Assembly: GCA_035570275.1 (NCBI GenBank) | Contig: DATMNI010000003.1 | Span: 1-48,068 of the forward strand | DNA length: 48,068 nucleotides | Direction of reading: 5' to 3' | Source: DATMNI01 sp035570275 | Lineage (GTDB): Bacteria; Acidobacteriota; Terriglobia; Bryobacterales; Bryobacteraceae | In this document: piece by piece, positions 1 through 7,804 of the stretch | How positions within the stretch are numbered: position 1 is the stretch's first letter | Layout: each line of letters opens with the position of its first letter | Notes under the pieces: model-generated | What the model was told of the DNA's origin: nothing | Seen by the model: the letters and a program-made list of their open reading frames with translations, nothing else | The model's database searches: none | Program-made: the position numbers and the translations under genes

Positions 1-1131
1 ACCAAGCCCCTCAACGGCCGCGCCGCCTGCCACTATTGCGCGCAGTGCGGGCGCGCCTGCAGCGCCAATGCCAACTTCAACTCGCCGGGCGTTCACATCT
101 TCCCGGCCATGAAGACCGGCAACCTGGAAGTCCGCACGGACGCCATGGTGCGGGAGGTGCTGGTGGGGGCGGATGGTATGGCCACGGGCGTCTCTTACAT
201 CGACCGCAAGACGCGCAGGGAGGTGGCGGTGAAGGCCAACGTGGTGGTGCTGGCCGCCAGTTGCTGCGAAACCGCGCGCATCCTGCTGAATTCGAAGAAC
301 AGCCATTTTCCCAACGGTGTGGCCAACTCCACGGGGTTGGTGGGCCGCTACATTATGGACACGGTGGGGTCTTCGGTGAGCGGGTACCTGCCGATTCTGG
401 AGGACCTGCCGCCCGCAAACGAAGATGGCGTGGGCGGCATGCACCTTTATATGCCGTGGTGGTTGTACCAGCAGCAGAAGGCCGGGAAGCTGCCCTTCTC
501 GCGCGGGTACCACATCGAAATCGGCGGCGGGCGCGGCATGCCCGGGGCCGGCGTTCTGGGCGGTTCGGAGCGCATTCTGGGCGGCGGTTACGGCGTCGAG
601 CTCAAACGCAACCTGCGCAAGATGTACGGCGCCAACATCCACTTCGCCGGCCGCGGCGAGATGATCCCCAACGAGCAGAGCTATTGCGAGATCGACCCCA
701 ACGTGGTGGACAAGTGGGGCATTCCGGTGCTGCGCTTCCACTTCAAATGGAGCGACGATGAGATTTTGCAGGCCAGACATATGCAGGAGACCTTCCAGGA
801 AATCATCACCACGGCGGGCGGCAGAGTCACATCCAGTGCGGGCGCCGGCAGCAACTGGGGGATCGCGCGCGGCGGCGAGATTATCCACGAAGTGGGCGCC
901 ACCAAGATGGGCGACAACCCCAAGACCTCGGTGCTCAACCAGTATTGCCAAGCTTGGGATTGCAGGAATCTGTTCATTACCGACGCGGCGCCGTTTGCCA
1001 GCAATGCCGACAAGAACCCCACCCTCAGCATCACAGCGCTGGGCTGGCGCACTTCGGACTACATTCTGGACCAGGTGAAGAAACGCAATCTGGGAGTGAG
1101 CGGAGGAGGAGAAGGCCGTGGAAATAAATAA
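1..1131 (+). CDS. GMC-family dehydrogenase flavoprotein subunit, C-terminal part (5' end outside window)
   Basis: The frame is open from the first base, so the gene starts upstream; about 376 residues are visible. They match the C-terminal two thirds of a glucose-methanol-choline oxidoreductase of the gluconate 2-dehydrogenase large-subunit type, an FAD enzyme that oxidises an alcohol or sugar and passes electrons to a membrane acceptor. An early cysteine-rich stretch, CHYCAQCGRAC, is followed by the substrate domain. The end carries the GMC_oxred_C signature (HEVGATKMGD, then LFITDAAPFASNADKNPTLS), with the expected catalytic His and Asn region. The next gene overlaps its last 14 bases and encodes the usual small partner subunit, so the two are translationally coupled and probably form one periplasm-facing complex. 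The substrate cannot be inferred. Confidence 0.9.
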   Translation, partial: TKPLNGRAACHYCAQCGRACSANANFNSPGVHIFPAMKTGNLEVRTDAMVREVLVGADGMATGVSYIDRKTRREVAVKANVVVLAASCCETARILLNSKNSHFPNGVANSTGLVGRYIMDTVGSSVSGYLPILEDLPPANEDGVGGMHLYMPWWLYQQQKAGKLPFSRGYHIEIGGGRGMPGAGVLGGSERILGGGYGVELKRNLRKMYGANIHFAGRGEMIPNEQSYCEIDPNVVDKWGIPVLRFHFKWSDDEILQARHMQETFQEIITTAGGRVTSSAGAGSNWGIARGGEIIHEVGATKMGDNPKTSVLNQYCQAWDCRNLFITDAAPFASNADKNPTLSITALGWRTSDYILDQVKKRNLGVSGGGEGRGNK

Positions 1132-1840
1132 CGCCGGAAATAGCGCCCCAAGTAACACCACCGGCAAGACAGTCAGCCGCCGCGATCTGTTCCAAATCGC
1201 GGGCACGGCCGCGGCGGCGGCAGGCGTGGCTGCGGGCCAAACCGCGGACCAAACGCACGCCGCGCACGCTCCAGCGGCCGCGGCCCCGGTCGCCCAGGGG
1301 GCCACCAAAGCGCCCTACCAGCGCAAGGTCTTCGACGAGCATCAATGGCGGGCCGTCCATGTGCTCTGCGACCTGCTGATTCCGGCCGACGAACGCAGCG
1401 GTAGCGCCACCCAAGCCGGCGTGCCCGAGTTTATCGACGATTGGCTGGATTTCCGGCGGCACGAAGATGGTACCGATGCGCCAGTGGCCCAGATCCAGGG
1501 CGGGCTGGCGTGGCTGGACCAGGAATCCAACCGGCTGTCCGGCAAGGATTTCGCCGTCGCCGCGCCGGACCAGCAGAAACAGATACTGGACCGCATTGCC
1601 TGGCCCGCCCGCGCGGCCGCCGGGGACGCCCGATGGGTCCGGTTCTTCAACCGGTTCCGCGACCTGACCGTGAGCGGATTCTTCTCCAGCAAAATGGGTG
1701 TTACCGACCTGCCATACCTTGGCAACCGCCCGGTGGCCCAATGGAAGGGCTGCGACCCCGCCGTGTGGGCCAAGATTGCGGAGCGCATGACGAACGGCTA
1801 CAAGGGACTGGGCGGCGAAGTGAAGCCGTGGAGCGATTGA
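1118..1840 (+). CDS. Gluconate 2-dehydrogenase subunit 3 family protein, Tat-exported
   Basis: A 240-residue protein whose N-terminus carries a twin-arginine signal (SRRDLFQIAGTAAAAAG), then a low-complexity Ala/His linker and the globular subunit-3 domain (the DEHQWRAVHVLCDLLIPADE region, later EFIDDWLDFR). Members of this family bind the GMC flavoprotein and help its export: the large subunit often lacks a signal and is carried across by the Tat signal of this partner. The GTG start at 1118 is chosen because a purine-rich Shine-Dalgarno (GGAGGAGGAGAA) lies just upstream and because the overlap with the preceding stop is typical of this pair. Confidence 0.88.
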   Translation: MEINNAGNSAPSNTTGKTVSRRDLFQIAGTAAAAAGVAAGQTADQTHAAHAPAAAAPVAQGATKAPYQRKVFDEHQWRAVHVLCDLLIPADERSGSATQAGVPEFIDDWLDFRRHEDGTDAPVAQIQGGLAWLDQESNRLSGKDFAVAAPDQQKQILDRIAWPARAAAGDARWVRFFNRFRDLTVSGFFSSKMGVTDLPYLGNRPVAQWKGCDPAVWAKIAERMTNGYKGLGGEVKPWSD

Positions 1841-1850
1841 GCCGCGGAAA

Positions 1851-1884
1851 GTCAGTGGTCAGTTGTCAGTGCTCAGTGGTCAGT
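1851..1884. repeat. Short GTCAGT-type minisatellite
   Basis: About five degenerate copies of a 7-8 base word (GTCAGTG, GTCAGTT and similar) in tandem, directly after the subunit-3 gene and before the truncated peptidase. Similar low-complexity stretches recur in other intergenic gaps of this window (near 12535, 20497, 24900, 32966 and 37523). Its position at the point where peptidase homology is lost suggests it took part in the deletion. Confidence 0.6.
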
Positions 1885-1970
1885 TAAGCCGCCGCCGCGC
1901 CACGGTCCTGACTGAAAACTGGCGGAATTCGTGGGCGCTCACAGAACGTCCTCCGGTTCGAATTTCCGCC

Positions 1971-3611
1971 ATGGAATCCGAGCCGGACATCCTTGGGGAG
2001 ATCATCCGTCTGCACCGCGCGGGAATTGGGGTTGTCTTCACCTTCGGCGCCCGTCCCGATGCCAGGGATTCCAGCCGCACCATCGCCACGCTGGGGCAGG
2101 GCGGCCTCTCTATGCCCGACCGCGAATACTACCTCAAGACCGATGCCAAATCCGTGGAAACGCGCAACCGCTTTGTGCAACACGCCAAGAACATGTTCCA
2201 GTTGGCGGGCGATTCCGCGGAAACAGCCGGCACGAAGGCGCAGGCGCTGCTCGGGTTCGAAACCATTCTTGCCAAGGCGGCCGCCGACCGCGTCTCTCTC
2301 CGCGATCCCAACAAAACCTACCACATCATGTCCCGGCAGCAACTGGCCGAACTGGCGCCGGAATTCCCATGGGAGGACTATTTCAAGGGCGTGGCAGCGC
2401 CGGCTTTCGACAGCCTGAACGTGAGCCAACCGGACTTCGTGAAGCAGATCGGCATGGATTTGCCGTCCCAACCCATCGATTCCTGGAAGGCCTATTTTTC
2501 TTACCAATTCCTTCGCCAGCACGCCGAGCAACTGCCCGCGGCTTTCGAAAACGAGGCCTTCGATTTCTGGGGCCGTTACATGACCGGCGCCAAAGAGCAG
2601 CGGCCTCGTGCCATGCGCTGCGTAGCCACCGTGGATCGCCAGTTGGGCGACCTGCTGGGCCGGAAGTATATCGACTTGACCTTCGGCGCCGACGCCAAGG
2701 CCAAGATCACGCAGTTGGTGGATGCGTTGGAAAAGGCGATGGGTGAGGACATTCAACAGCTTCCCTGGATGACCGACGCTACCAAAAAAGCGGCACTGGC
2801 AAAATTGAAAGCCATCACCAACAACGTCGGCGCCCCGAAAAACTGGCGGGACTACGGCAAACTCACCATCGCGCGCGACGATTACTTCGGCAACGCCGTG
2901 CGCGCCGCCGAGGCCGGCTACCAGCAGCGCATCGAAAAAATCGGCAAGCCCACCGACAAGACCGAATGGACCATGACCACCCCCACGGTCAACGCGTTCT
3001 ACAGCCCGCAGAGCAATAGCATCAATTTCCCAGCGGGGATCTTGCAGCCGCCCTTCTTCGACCCGCGGCGCGACATCGCTCTGAACTATGGCGGCGCCGG
3101 CATGGTGATCGGCCACGAGATGACGCACGGTTTTGACGACCAGGGCCGTAAGTTCGATGGTGACGGCAACCTGCGAGACTGGTGGACCGCCGCCGATGGC
3201 GCCGAATTCGAAAAGCGCGTCGCCTGCGTGGCCAATGAATACTCGGGGTTCACCGCTGTGGACGAGGTGAAGCTGAACGGCAGGCTGACCCTGGGCGAGA
3301 ACACCGCCGATAACGGCGGCCTGCGCGTGGCGCTTTTGGCGCTTGAGGATGTGCTCAAGGGCGACACGCTGAAGGGTAACGAGAAAGTTGACGGGTTCAC
3401 CCCGGAGCAGCGCTTCTTCCTGGGTTTCGCGCAGATCTGGTGCGAGAACACGACACCCCAGTCTTCGCGAGCGCGGGCGATGACGGACCCGCATTCTCCC
3501 GGCCCATATCGCGTGAACGGCACGCTGCAGAACATGCCGGAGTTCCAAAAAGCCTTCTCGTGCAAGGTGGGGCAGCCGATGGTGAGCCCGAACGCCTGCC
3601 AGGTTTGGTGA
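1971..3611 (+). CDS. M13 (neprilysin-like) zinc metallopeptidase, N-terminally truncated, possible pseudogene
   Basis: The 546 visible residues cover most of an M13 endopeptidase: the alpha-helical lid region (YYLKTDAKSVETR...), the substrate-binding NAFYSP motif, the zinc-binding HEMTH at residues 382-386, the third ligand in ENTADNGG (Glu443), and the family C-terminus ending in a conserved Cys-x-Val-Trp. Full M13 proteins are about 670-690 residues and begin with a signal peptide and a 'DFYQYVNG'-type segment. Both are missing here: family similarity starts abruptly at the ATG at 1971, just after a minisatellite. The frame stays open upstream to a TTG at 1863, but that part is repeat-derived. 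Without a signal peptide the product would stay in the cytoplasm, so this is either a decayed gene or an assembly or deletion artefact. No clear Shine-Dalgarno precedes 1971. Confidence 0.82.
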   Translation: MESEPDILGEIIRLHRAGIGVVFTFGARPDARDSSRTIATLGQGGLSMPDREYYLKTDAKSVETRNRFVQHAKNMFQLAGDSAETAGTKAQALLGFETILAKAAADRVSLRDPNKTYHIMSRQQLAELAPEFPWEDYFKGVAAPAFDSLNVSQPDFVKQIGMDLPSQPIDSWKAYFSYQFLRQHAEQLPAAFENEAFDFWGRYMTGAKEQRPRAMRCVATVDRQLGDLLGRKYIDLTFGADAKAKITQLVDALEKAMGEDIQQLPWMTDATKKAALAKLKAITNNVGAPKNWRDYGKLTIARDDYFGNAVRAAEAGYQQRIEKIGKPTDKTEWTMTTPTVNAFYSPQSNSINFPAGILQPPFFDPRRDIALNYGGAGMVIGHEMTHGFDDQGRKFDGDGNLRDWWTAADGAEFEKRVACVANEYSGFTAVDEVKLNGRLTLGENTADNGGLRVALLALEDVLKGDTLKGNEKVDGFTPEQRFFLGFAQIWCENTTPQSSRARAMTDPHSPGPYRVNGTLQNMPEFQKAFSCKVGQPMVSPNACQVW

Positions 3612-3915
3612 CGGCTCACGAGGCCGGTACAAACTCCCGCCAGGCGATCGACAAGTCCGTCAATGTCCGGCTGGAAGTAGTCGACACAGCGACGTCGCTC
3701 CGAGACCTCGAACCACGACGTGGAGATTGTTGACTAACGGCCAATTGCATAGAGGTGTCGCCTGTAACGCCCGCTGCCCTTTGGCGATTCCCCGATACGG
3801 TTTGCGGCCACTGGCAGGGCAGGAGCCCATATCGCTCAAAGTTTCCGATTGGGGGCCGTTCGGAAGGCATACGCGAGGGCCTTGGAGCGGCTGAGCCAGG
3901 GACCGCCAAAATTAC
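3612..3915. other. Intergenic, no gene recognised
   Basis: About 300 bases between the peptidase and the SRPBCC operon. Short open frames exist on both strands but none shows a recognisable motif or a good ribosome-binding site. Near 3866-3900 a phrase reading LERLSQGP resembles the MERLSQGP of the ArsR regulator at 4511, which might be a tiny duplicated remnant; it is too short to call. Confidence 0.4.
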
Positions 3916-3972
3916 TTAAGTATTCACTTGACAATTGGCCGCCCGGTGATGGACACTCAAGTGGAGACTTAA
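3916..3972. promoter_or_regulatory. Interrupted inverted repeat, likely operator of the SRPBCC-ArsR operon
   Basis: Two 16-base arms, TTAAGTATTCACTTGA (3916-3931) and TCAAGTGGAGACTTAA (3957-3972), are reverse complements at 14 of 16 positions and are separated by 25 bases. Their centres are 41 bases apart, close to four DNA turns, so a dimeric regulator could bind both arms on one face. A TTGACA that could serve as a -35 box (3928-3933) lies at the inner edge of the left arm, although no good -10 follows. There is no T-run, so a terminator is unlikely. The ArsR-type protein of the same operon is the natural candidate ligand. Confidence 0.5.
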
Positions 3973-4006
3973 CCAATTCTTTGGGAAAGAAGGAAGGAAA
4001 AAGACC

Positions 4007-4480
4007 ATGGAAGAGCGATCCGTAATCCACAGCACGTTCGTCATCGAACGCAGCTATCCCGCCACGCCCGAGCGCGTATTCGGAGCTTTCGCCGACCCAA
4101 CCAAGAAACGCCGCTGGTTTGTTGAAGGCGACCACCACGGCGTCGAGCACTATGAGATGGATTTTCGCGTTGGAGGCAAAGAACGCGCCCGTTTTCGCTT
4201 CAAAGACAGTACCCCGTTGAAGGGGATGGCGTGTACGAACGACACCACTTACCAGGACATTGTGCCCAACCGCCGGGTGGTATTTGCCTCGACTATGTCC
4301 TTGGGTGAGAAGTGCATCTCGGCGTCTCTGGTGACGGTTGAGATCCTGCCATCGGAGACAGGGACCGACCTCATCTGTACCCATCAGGGAGCATTCTTCG
4401 AGGGCGCCGATGGTCCTGAAATGCGTGAAGGGGGATGGCGCAAGCTGCTCGAAAAACTGACAGACGAATTCCCGCGCTAG
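4007..4480 (+). CDS. SRPBCC (AHSA1-like) domain protein
   Basis: A 157-residue single-domain protein of the START/AHSA1 helix-grip fold, a hydrophobic-ligand-binding family. The pattern is typical: ERSYPATPERVFGAFADP near the N-terminus, a Trp after the first helix (KKRRWFVEGD), a middle beta-rich part, and a C-terminal GGWRKLLEKLTDEF helix. A strong Shine-Dalgarno (GAAGGAAGG) precedes the ATG. It is followed 30 bases later by an ArsR-type regulator; such pairs are common and often respond to organic stress compounds, though the usual order is regulator first. The ligand is unknown. Confidence 0.88.
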   Translation: MEERSVIHSTFVIERSYPATPERVFGAFADPTKKRRWFVEGDHHGVEHYEMDFRVGGKERARFRFKDSTPLKGMACTNDTTYQDIVPNRRVVFASTMSLGEKCISASLVTVEILPSETGTDLICTHQGAFFEGADGPEMREGGWRKLLEKLTDEFPR

Positions 4481-4510
4481 TCGCAGATCGACGCTGGAAG
4501 TCGCGGACCA

Positions 4511-4843
4511 ATGCCTAGGAAGAAACCCGATATCGACCGTGTCTTCCACGCCCTCGGCGATCCCACGCGCCGCGCCATTATGGAGAGGCTCAGCCAGGGA
4601 CCCATATCGGTCTCGCGGTTGGCAGAGCCACTTGCCATCACTCTGGCCGCGGTGGTTCAACACCTGCAGGTGTTGGAGGAAAGCGGGCTGGTACAAACCG
4701 AAAAGGTCGGGAGGGTACGCACTTGCCACATCGAGCCCGCCGGGCTTTCCGTGGCGGCGCAGTGGATCGCGGATCGCCGCACCATGTGGGAACGCAGGTT
4801 GGACCGGCTGGGCGATTTGCTGGCTGAGCCGGATGAAAAGTGA
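4511..4843 (+). CDS. ArsR-family winged-helix transcriptional regulator
   Basis: A 110-residue winged-helix protein with the standard opening (VFHALGDPTRRAIMERL), a recognition helix around LAITLAAVVQHLQVLEESGLV, and the beta-wing (KVGRVRTCHIEP). The C-terminal helix (WIADRRTMWERRLDRLGDLL) is the dimerisation helix of the subgroup that travels with SRPBCC genes. The CxC-type metal site of arsenic or zinc sensors is absent, so it probably senses something other than metals. It is likely autoregulatory through the inverted repeat at 3916-3972. Confidence 0.88.
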   Translation: MPRKKPDIDRVFHALGDPTRRAIMERLSQGPISVSRLAEPLAITLAAVVQHLQVLEESGLVQTEKVGRVRTCHIEPAGLSVAAQWIADRRTMWERRLDRLGDLLAEPDEK

Positions 4844-4863
4844 CTAAGGACGCCGCTTGCCTA

Positions 4864-4936
4864 ACGCGCGCGGCTCGGATTCACGCGCGCGGCTCCGATC
4901 ACGCGCGCGGCTCCGATCACGCGCGCGGCTCGGATC
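4864..4936. repeat. Tandem 18-bp repeat, four units
   Basis: Four head-to-tail units of ACGCGCGCGGCTCSGATC: 4864-4882 (one extra base), 4883-4900, 4901-4918 and 4919-4936. The unit sits in a larger palindromic element; the preceding CGCTTGCCTAACGCGCGCGG matches the start of a single copy near 36529, and the flanking CGGCTCGGATCAGAGCC core recurs at 16658-16675. It lies directly after the ArsR stop and may also help end transcription. Confidence 0.75.
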
Positions 4937-5137
4937 AGAGCCGCGATGGTTACTGAGCGGTTGCCTCGAAATACGAGACGGGCTGCGATCGGAGTGAGCT
5001 CCCGGTCTCCGGTTCGAGTGCCGGCGTGTGGAACGATCGTGCATCGGCTCCGTCGGGAAAGCGCGTGCAGGCCCGCATGTCCGGCCAGCGAGTCAGGGCG
5101 CTTTTCGTTTTGGGGAAACGTGGGTTGAAGACGGAAT
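4937..5137. other. Intergenic, no gene recognised
   Basis: Apart from the end of the palindromic element (CAGAGCCGCGATGG) no coding pattern, RNA gene or clear promoter is seen here. Short open frames read through the repeat units and lack family motifs. Confidence 0.35.
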
Positions 5138-5201
5138 GTGAGGCAGGTTGGTAACCTGGTTGCCAACCTGGTTGCCAACCTGCGGCGGATTGCTAATCCG
5201 C
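5138..5201 (+). repeat. Dispersed palindromic repeat, family A (copy 1)
   Basis: This carries the CAGGTTGGTAACCTG hairpin followed by the GGCGGATTgctAATCCGC hairpin shared with copies at 7591, 7676, 11726 and 36422. In this copy the first half has grown: the GGTTGCCAACCTG part is present twice more in tandem. It is located upstream of asnB. Confidence 0.75.
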
Positions 5202-5335
5202 ATCTTATTAATCGCCTTTGTCAATCCGCCCGATTGTCCCCAGCCCGCCGCGTATGACACCCCCCGCACCCCGCGCAACTTTCCATGCCTCGATACGCGC
5301 CCCCAACCGGGTACACTGATAAGGACTTCGCTTTT

Positions 5336-7258
5336 ATGTGCGGCATAGCAGGATACGTCTGGCGCGACCGCCCGGCCCGGTTCGAGCTCGTGAAAAGCAT
5401 GTGCGACCGGATACGCCATCGCGGGCCGGACGACGAAGGCTTCCACGTGGAGGGCGGCTGCGCCATCGGCATGCGCCGCCTCAGCATCATCGATCTCAGC
5501 ACCGGCCACCAGCCCATCCCTAACGAGGACCGCACGCTCTGGGTGGTTTTTAACGGCGAAATCTACAACTACCAACCGCTGCGCCAGGACCTGATCGCCA
5601 AGGGCCACCGCTTCCAGACCAACAGCGATACCGAAACCCTGATTCACCTGTATGAGCAGGAGGGTCCGGAAGGTCTCAAGCGGCTGCGCGGCATGTTCGC
5701 CTTCGCCATCTGGGACAGCCGGCGGCGCCGCCTGTTTCTGGCGCGCGACCGGTTCGGCAAGAAGCCGCTGTATTATGCGGTGCTGCCCGATGGCCTGTAT
5801 TTCGGCAGTGAGATCGAATGCCTGCGCCAGGCTGGGGTCCCGCTCGATACCGACCATGACGCCCTGCGCCTCTACTTCCAGTTCAATTACATTCCCGATC
5901 CGTTCACGGCCTTCCGCGCCATCCGCAAACTGCCGGCCTCCGGCTGGATGGAGTATTCGCAGGACGGCACGCTGCGCCAGGGCACGTACTGGAAACTGCC
6001 CGAGCCCGCGTCCCAGCCCCCCGCGGGCCTCACCGAAGAGGAGGCGCGCCGCCGGTTGCGCATCGAATTCGACGAAGCCGTGCGCATCCGCATGATGGCC
6101 GATGTTCCCCTTGGCGCATTTCTGAGCGGCGGTATCGATTCCAGTTCCGTGGTGGCGTCGATGGCTCTGCAATCGCCTGAGCCGGTCAAAACGTTCTCCA
6201 TCGGCTTTGAAGAGGCGGCCTACAACGAATTGTCGTACGCCGCGCAGGTCGCCAAAAAATACGGCACCGAGCACCACGAAATTCTGGTGCGCCCGGACTC
6301 GGCCAACCTGGTGCCGAAGCTCGTGAGGCATTTCGGCGAACCCTTCGGCGATAACTCCGCCATCCCTACTTATCTGGTCTCCGAGTTCGCCGTGCAGCAC
6401 GTGAAGGTGGCGCTCTCGGGCGATGGCGGCGACGAACTGTTCGGCGGATACGAGAGCTTTGCCGCCATGGAGCGGCTGCGCAAGTTCGACCTGGTGCCGG
6501 GAGCCGTGCGCTGGCTGCTGTCGCGAGCCGCCGAACTGCTGCCCTACGCGGCCTACGGCAAGAATTACCTGCGGATGATCAGCCGCCCCGACGCGCTGCA
6601 GCGCTATTTCGAATACAACTACGCGCCCTGGTTCATGCGCCAGCGGCTGCTGCAGCCGGAGTGGATGCTCCCCGCCGATGGCGCATTCCTCATCGGCGCC
6701 ATGGCCGCGTGCCTGCCTGCCCCGGGCGCCGGCATCCTCACCCAGGCCATGTACTTTGAGGCTACCGCCAACCTCACCGGCGACATGCTGGTGAAGGTGG
6801 ACCGGATGTCCATGGCCAACTCGCTCGAAGTACGCTCGCCGCTGCTCGATCACCAACTGGCCGAGTTCGCCGCCACGCTGCCGCACGCCTGGAAACTGCG
6901 CCATGGGCGCGGTAAGCGCATCCTGATCGATGCCATCGGCGACCGCTTGCCCGGCGAACTGCTGCACCGCGGCAAGATGGGTTTCGGCGTTCCGCTGGAC
7001 GCCTGGTTCCGTGGCCCGCTTCGCCCCATGCTCTGGGACCACTTGACCTCGTCGCGTTTTCTGGATCGCGGCGTGGTTTCGCCCCAATTCGTGCGCACGC
7101 TGCTGCAGGAGCACGACAGCCGCCGCCGCAATAACGAAACCTGGCTCTGGTCGCTGTTGGTCCTCGACCTATGGTTTCAGCAGGTGGAAACAGCCAGTAG
7201 CCGCGACCCTCTGGGTCGCCCCGACGGAGACCCACATGGAATTCTACACTTGGGATGA
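5336..7258 (+). CDS. asnB: Asparagine synthase (glutamine-hydrolysing)
   Basis: This 640-residue enzyme makes asparagine from aspartate, ATP and glutamine-derived ammonia. The start is fixed at 5336 because the family needs an N-terminal Cys after Met removal: the protein begins MCGIAGYV, and Cys2 is the glutaminase nucleophile. The class II glutaminase domain follows (IRHRGPDDEG, GEIYNY). The synthetase domain has the ATP pyrophosphatase loop SGGIDSS at 264-270, LSGDGGDELFGGY, and EVRSPLLDHQLAEF. An AAGGAC Shine-Dalgarno lies at 5320-5326. Length and domain order are normal. The same architecture also occurs in amidotransferases of surface polysaccharide clusters, but no such cluster is visible here. 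The next gene overlaps its end by 23 bases. Confidence 0.92.
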   Translation: MCGIAGYVWRDRPARFELVKSMCDRIRHRGPDDEGFHVEGGCAIGMRRLSIIDLSTGHQPIPNEDRTLWVVFNGEIYNYQPLRQDLIAKGHRFQTNSDTETLIHLYEQEGPEGLKRLRGMFAFAIWDSRRRRLFLARDRFGKKPLYYAVLPDGLYFGSEIECLRQAGVPLDTDHDALRLYFQFNYIPDPFTAFRAIRKLPASGWMEYSQDGTLRQGTYWKLPEPASQPPAGLTEEEARRRLRIEFDEAVRIRMMADVPLGAFLSGGIDSSSVVASMALQSPEPVKTFSIGFEEAAYNELSYAAQVAKKYGTEHHEILVRPDSANLVPKLVRHFGEPFGDNSAIPTYLVSEFAVQHVKVALSGDGGDELFGGYESFAAMERLRKFDLVPGAVRWLLSRAAELLPYAAYGKNYLRMISRPDALQRYFEYNYAPWFMRQRLLQPEWMLPADGAFLIGAMAACLPAPGAGILTQAMYFEATANLTGDMLVKVDRMSMANSLEVRSPLLDHQLAEFAATLPHAWKLRHGRGKRILIDAIGDRLPGELLHRGKMGFGVPLDAWFRGPLRPMLWDHLTSSRFLDRGVVSPQFVRTLLQEHDSRRRNNETWLWSLLVLDLWFQQVETASSRDPLGRPDGDPHGILHLG

Positions 7259-7583
7259 AATGGAAAAAGAGGTTCTCAGCCCCACCATCGCGCGCAAGAT
7301 CATCTCGGGTGACAGAGCCATGGTGGCGCAGGTGTTCCTGGCCAAGGGAGCGATCGTGCCGGAGCACCATCATGAAAGCGAGCAGATCACATACATCCTG
7401 GAAGGCGCGCTGCAATTCGAAATTGCCGGCCAACAGATCGTGGTGGGAAAGGGCCAGGTGCTTAGGATCCCTTCCCACGTGCCGCATCGCGCCGTGGCGC
7501 TCGAAGACACGCTCGATCTCGACATCTTCAGCCCCATCCGCGAAGACTGGCTGAAGCGCGACGACGCGTATCTGAGAGGTTAG
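7236..7583 (+). CDS. Small cupin-domain protein
   Basis: A 115-residue single-cupin protein. Cupin motif 1 is visible as PEHHHESEQITYILEG (His, His and Glu metal ligands) and motif 2 as GQVLRIPSHVPHRA (final His). Such proteins bind a divalent metal and act as small isomerases, dioxygenases or sensors; nothing here fixes the substrate. The start overlaps the end of asnB by 23 bases, which implies a shared transcript. Confidence 0.87.
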   Translation: MEFYTWDEMEKEVLSPTIARKIISGDRAMVAQVFLAKGAIVPEHHHESEQITYILEGALQFEIAGQQIVVGKGQVLRIPSHVPHRAVALEDTLDLDIFSPIREDWLKRDDAYLRG

Positions 7584-7590
7584 CGCTGTT

Positions 7591-7729
7591 TGTGGGGCAG
7601 GTTGTTAACCTGCGGCGGATTGGTAATCTGCCGGGCGTGGGCGAACCCCTTCAGGCACGGCGCAAACGCTCGCTGCCGCATCGCGCAGGCGGATTAACAA
7701 TCCGCCGCAGATTGCCAATCTGCCCCACA
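7591..7729. repeat. Dispersed palindromic repeat, family A (inverted pair)
   Basis: A direct copy (7591-7637, TGTGGGGCAGGTTGTTAACC and onward) and an inverted copy (about 7676-7729, ending in TGCCCCACA) face each other across about 40 bases that include a CGCTGCCGCATCGCGCAGGC tail element. The whole could fold into one long hairpin. It sits between the cupin gene and a secreted-protein gene and may end transcription of the asnB-cupin unit. Confidence 0.75.
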
Positions 7730-7759
7730 CAAAAAGCACCGTTGTGGCGATTCCCGGCT

Positions 7760-7785
7760 TATACTAATAATCAGAACCTGATTAT
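7760..7785 (+). promoter_or_regulatory. Possible -10 box with adjoining perfect palindrome
   Basis: TATACT at 7760-7765 is a good -10 candidate, but no convincing -35 lies at the right distance. Immediately downstream is a perfect 8-base inverted repeat, ATAATCAG-AAC-CTGATTAT (7767-7785), just before the ATG at 7805. It would form a short hairpin in the leader or bind a repressor over the start site. No Shine-Dalgarno is evident for the gene. Confidence 0.4.
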
Positions 7786-7804
7786 CTTTATCTGGTTCAA
7801 TAAA

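Noticed and set aside
1884..3632. Long open frame on the minus strand across the M13 gene
   Set aside because: It mirrors a real coding gene in GC-rich DNA and carries no family motif; zinc-peptidase motifs are on the plus strand.
3866..3905. ArsR gene remnant (LERLSQGP phrase)
   Set aside because: Only eight residues match and the flanks do not; chance cannot be excluded.
4864..4936. CRISPR array
   Set aside because: Units abut without spacers, so it is a simple tandem repeat.
5093..7114. 673-codon minus-strand open frame over asnB
   Set aside because: Shadow of asnB, whose plus-strand motifs are complete.
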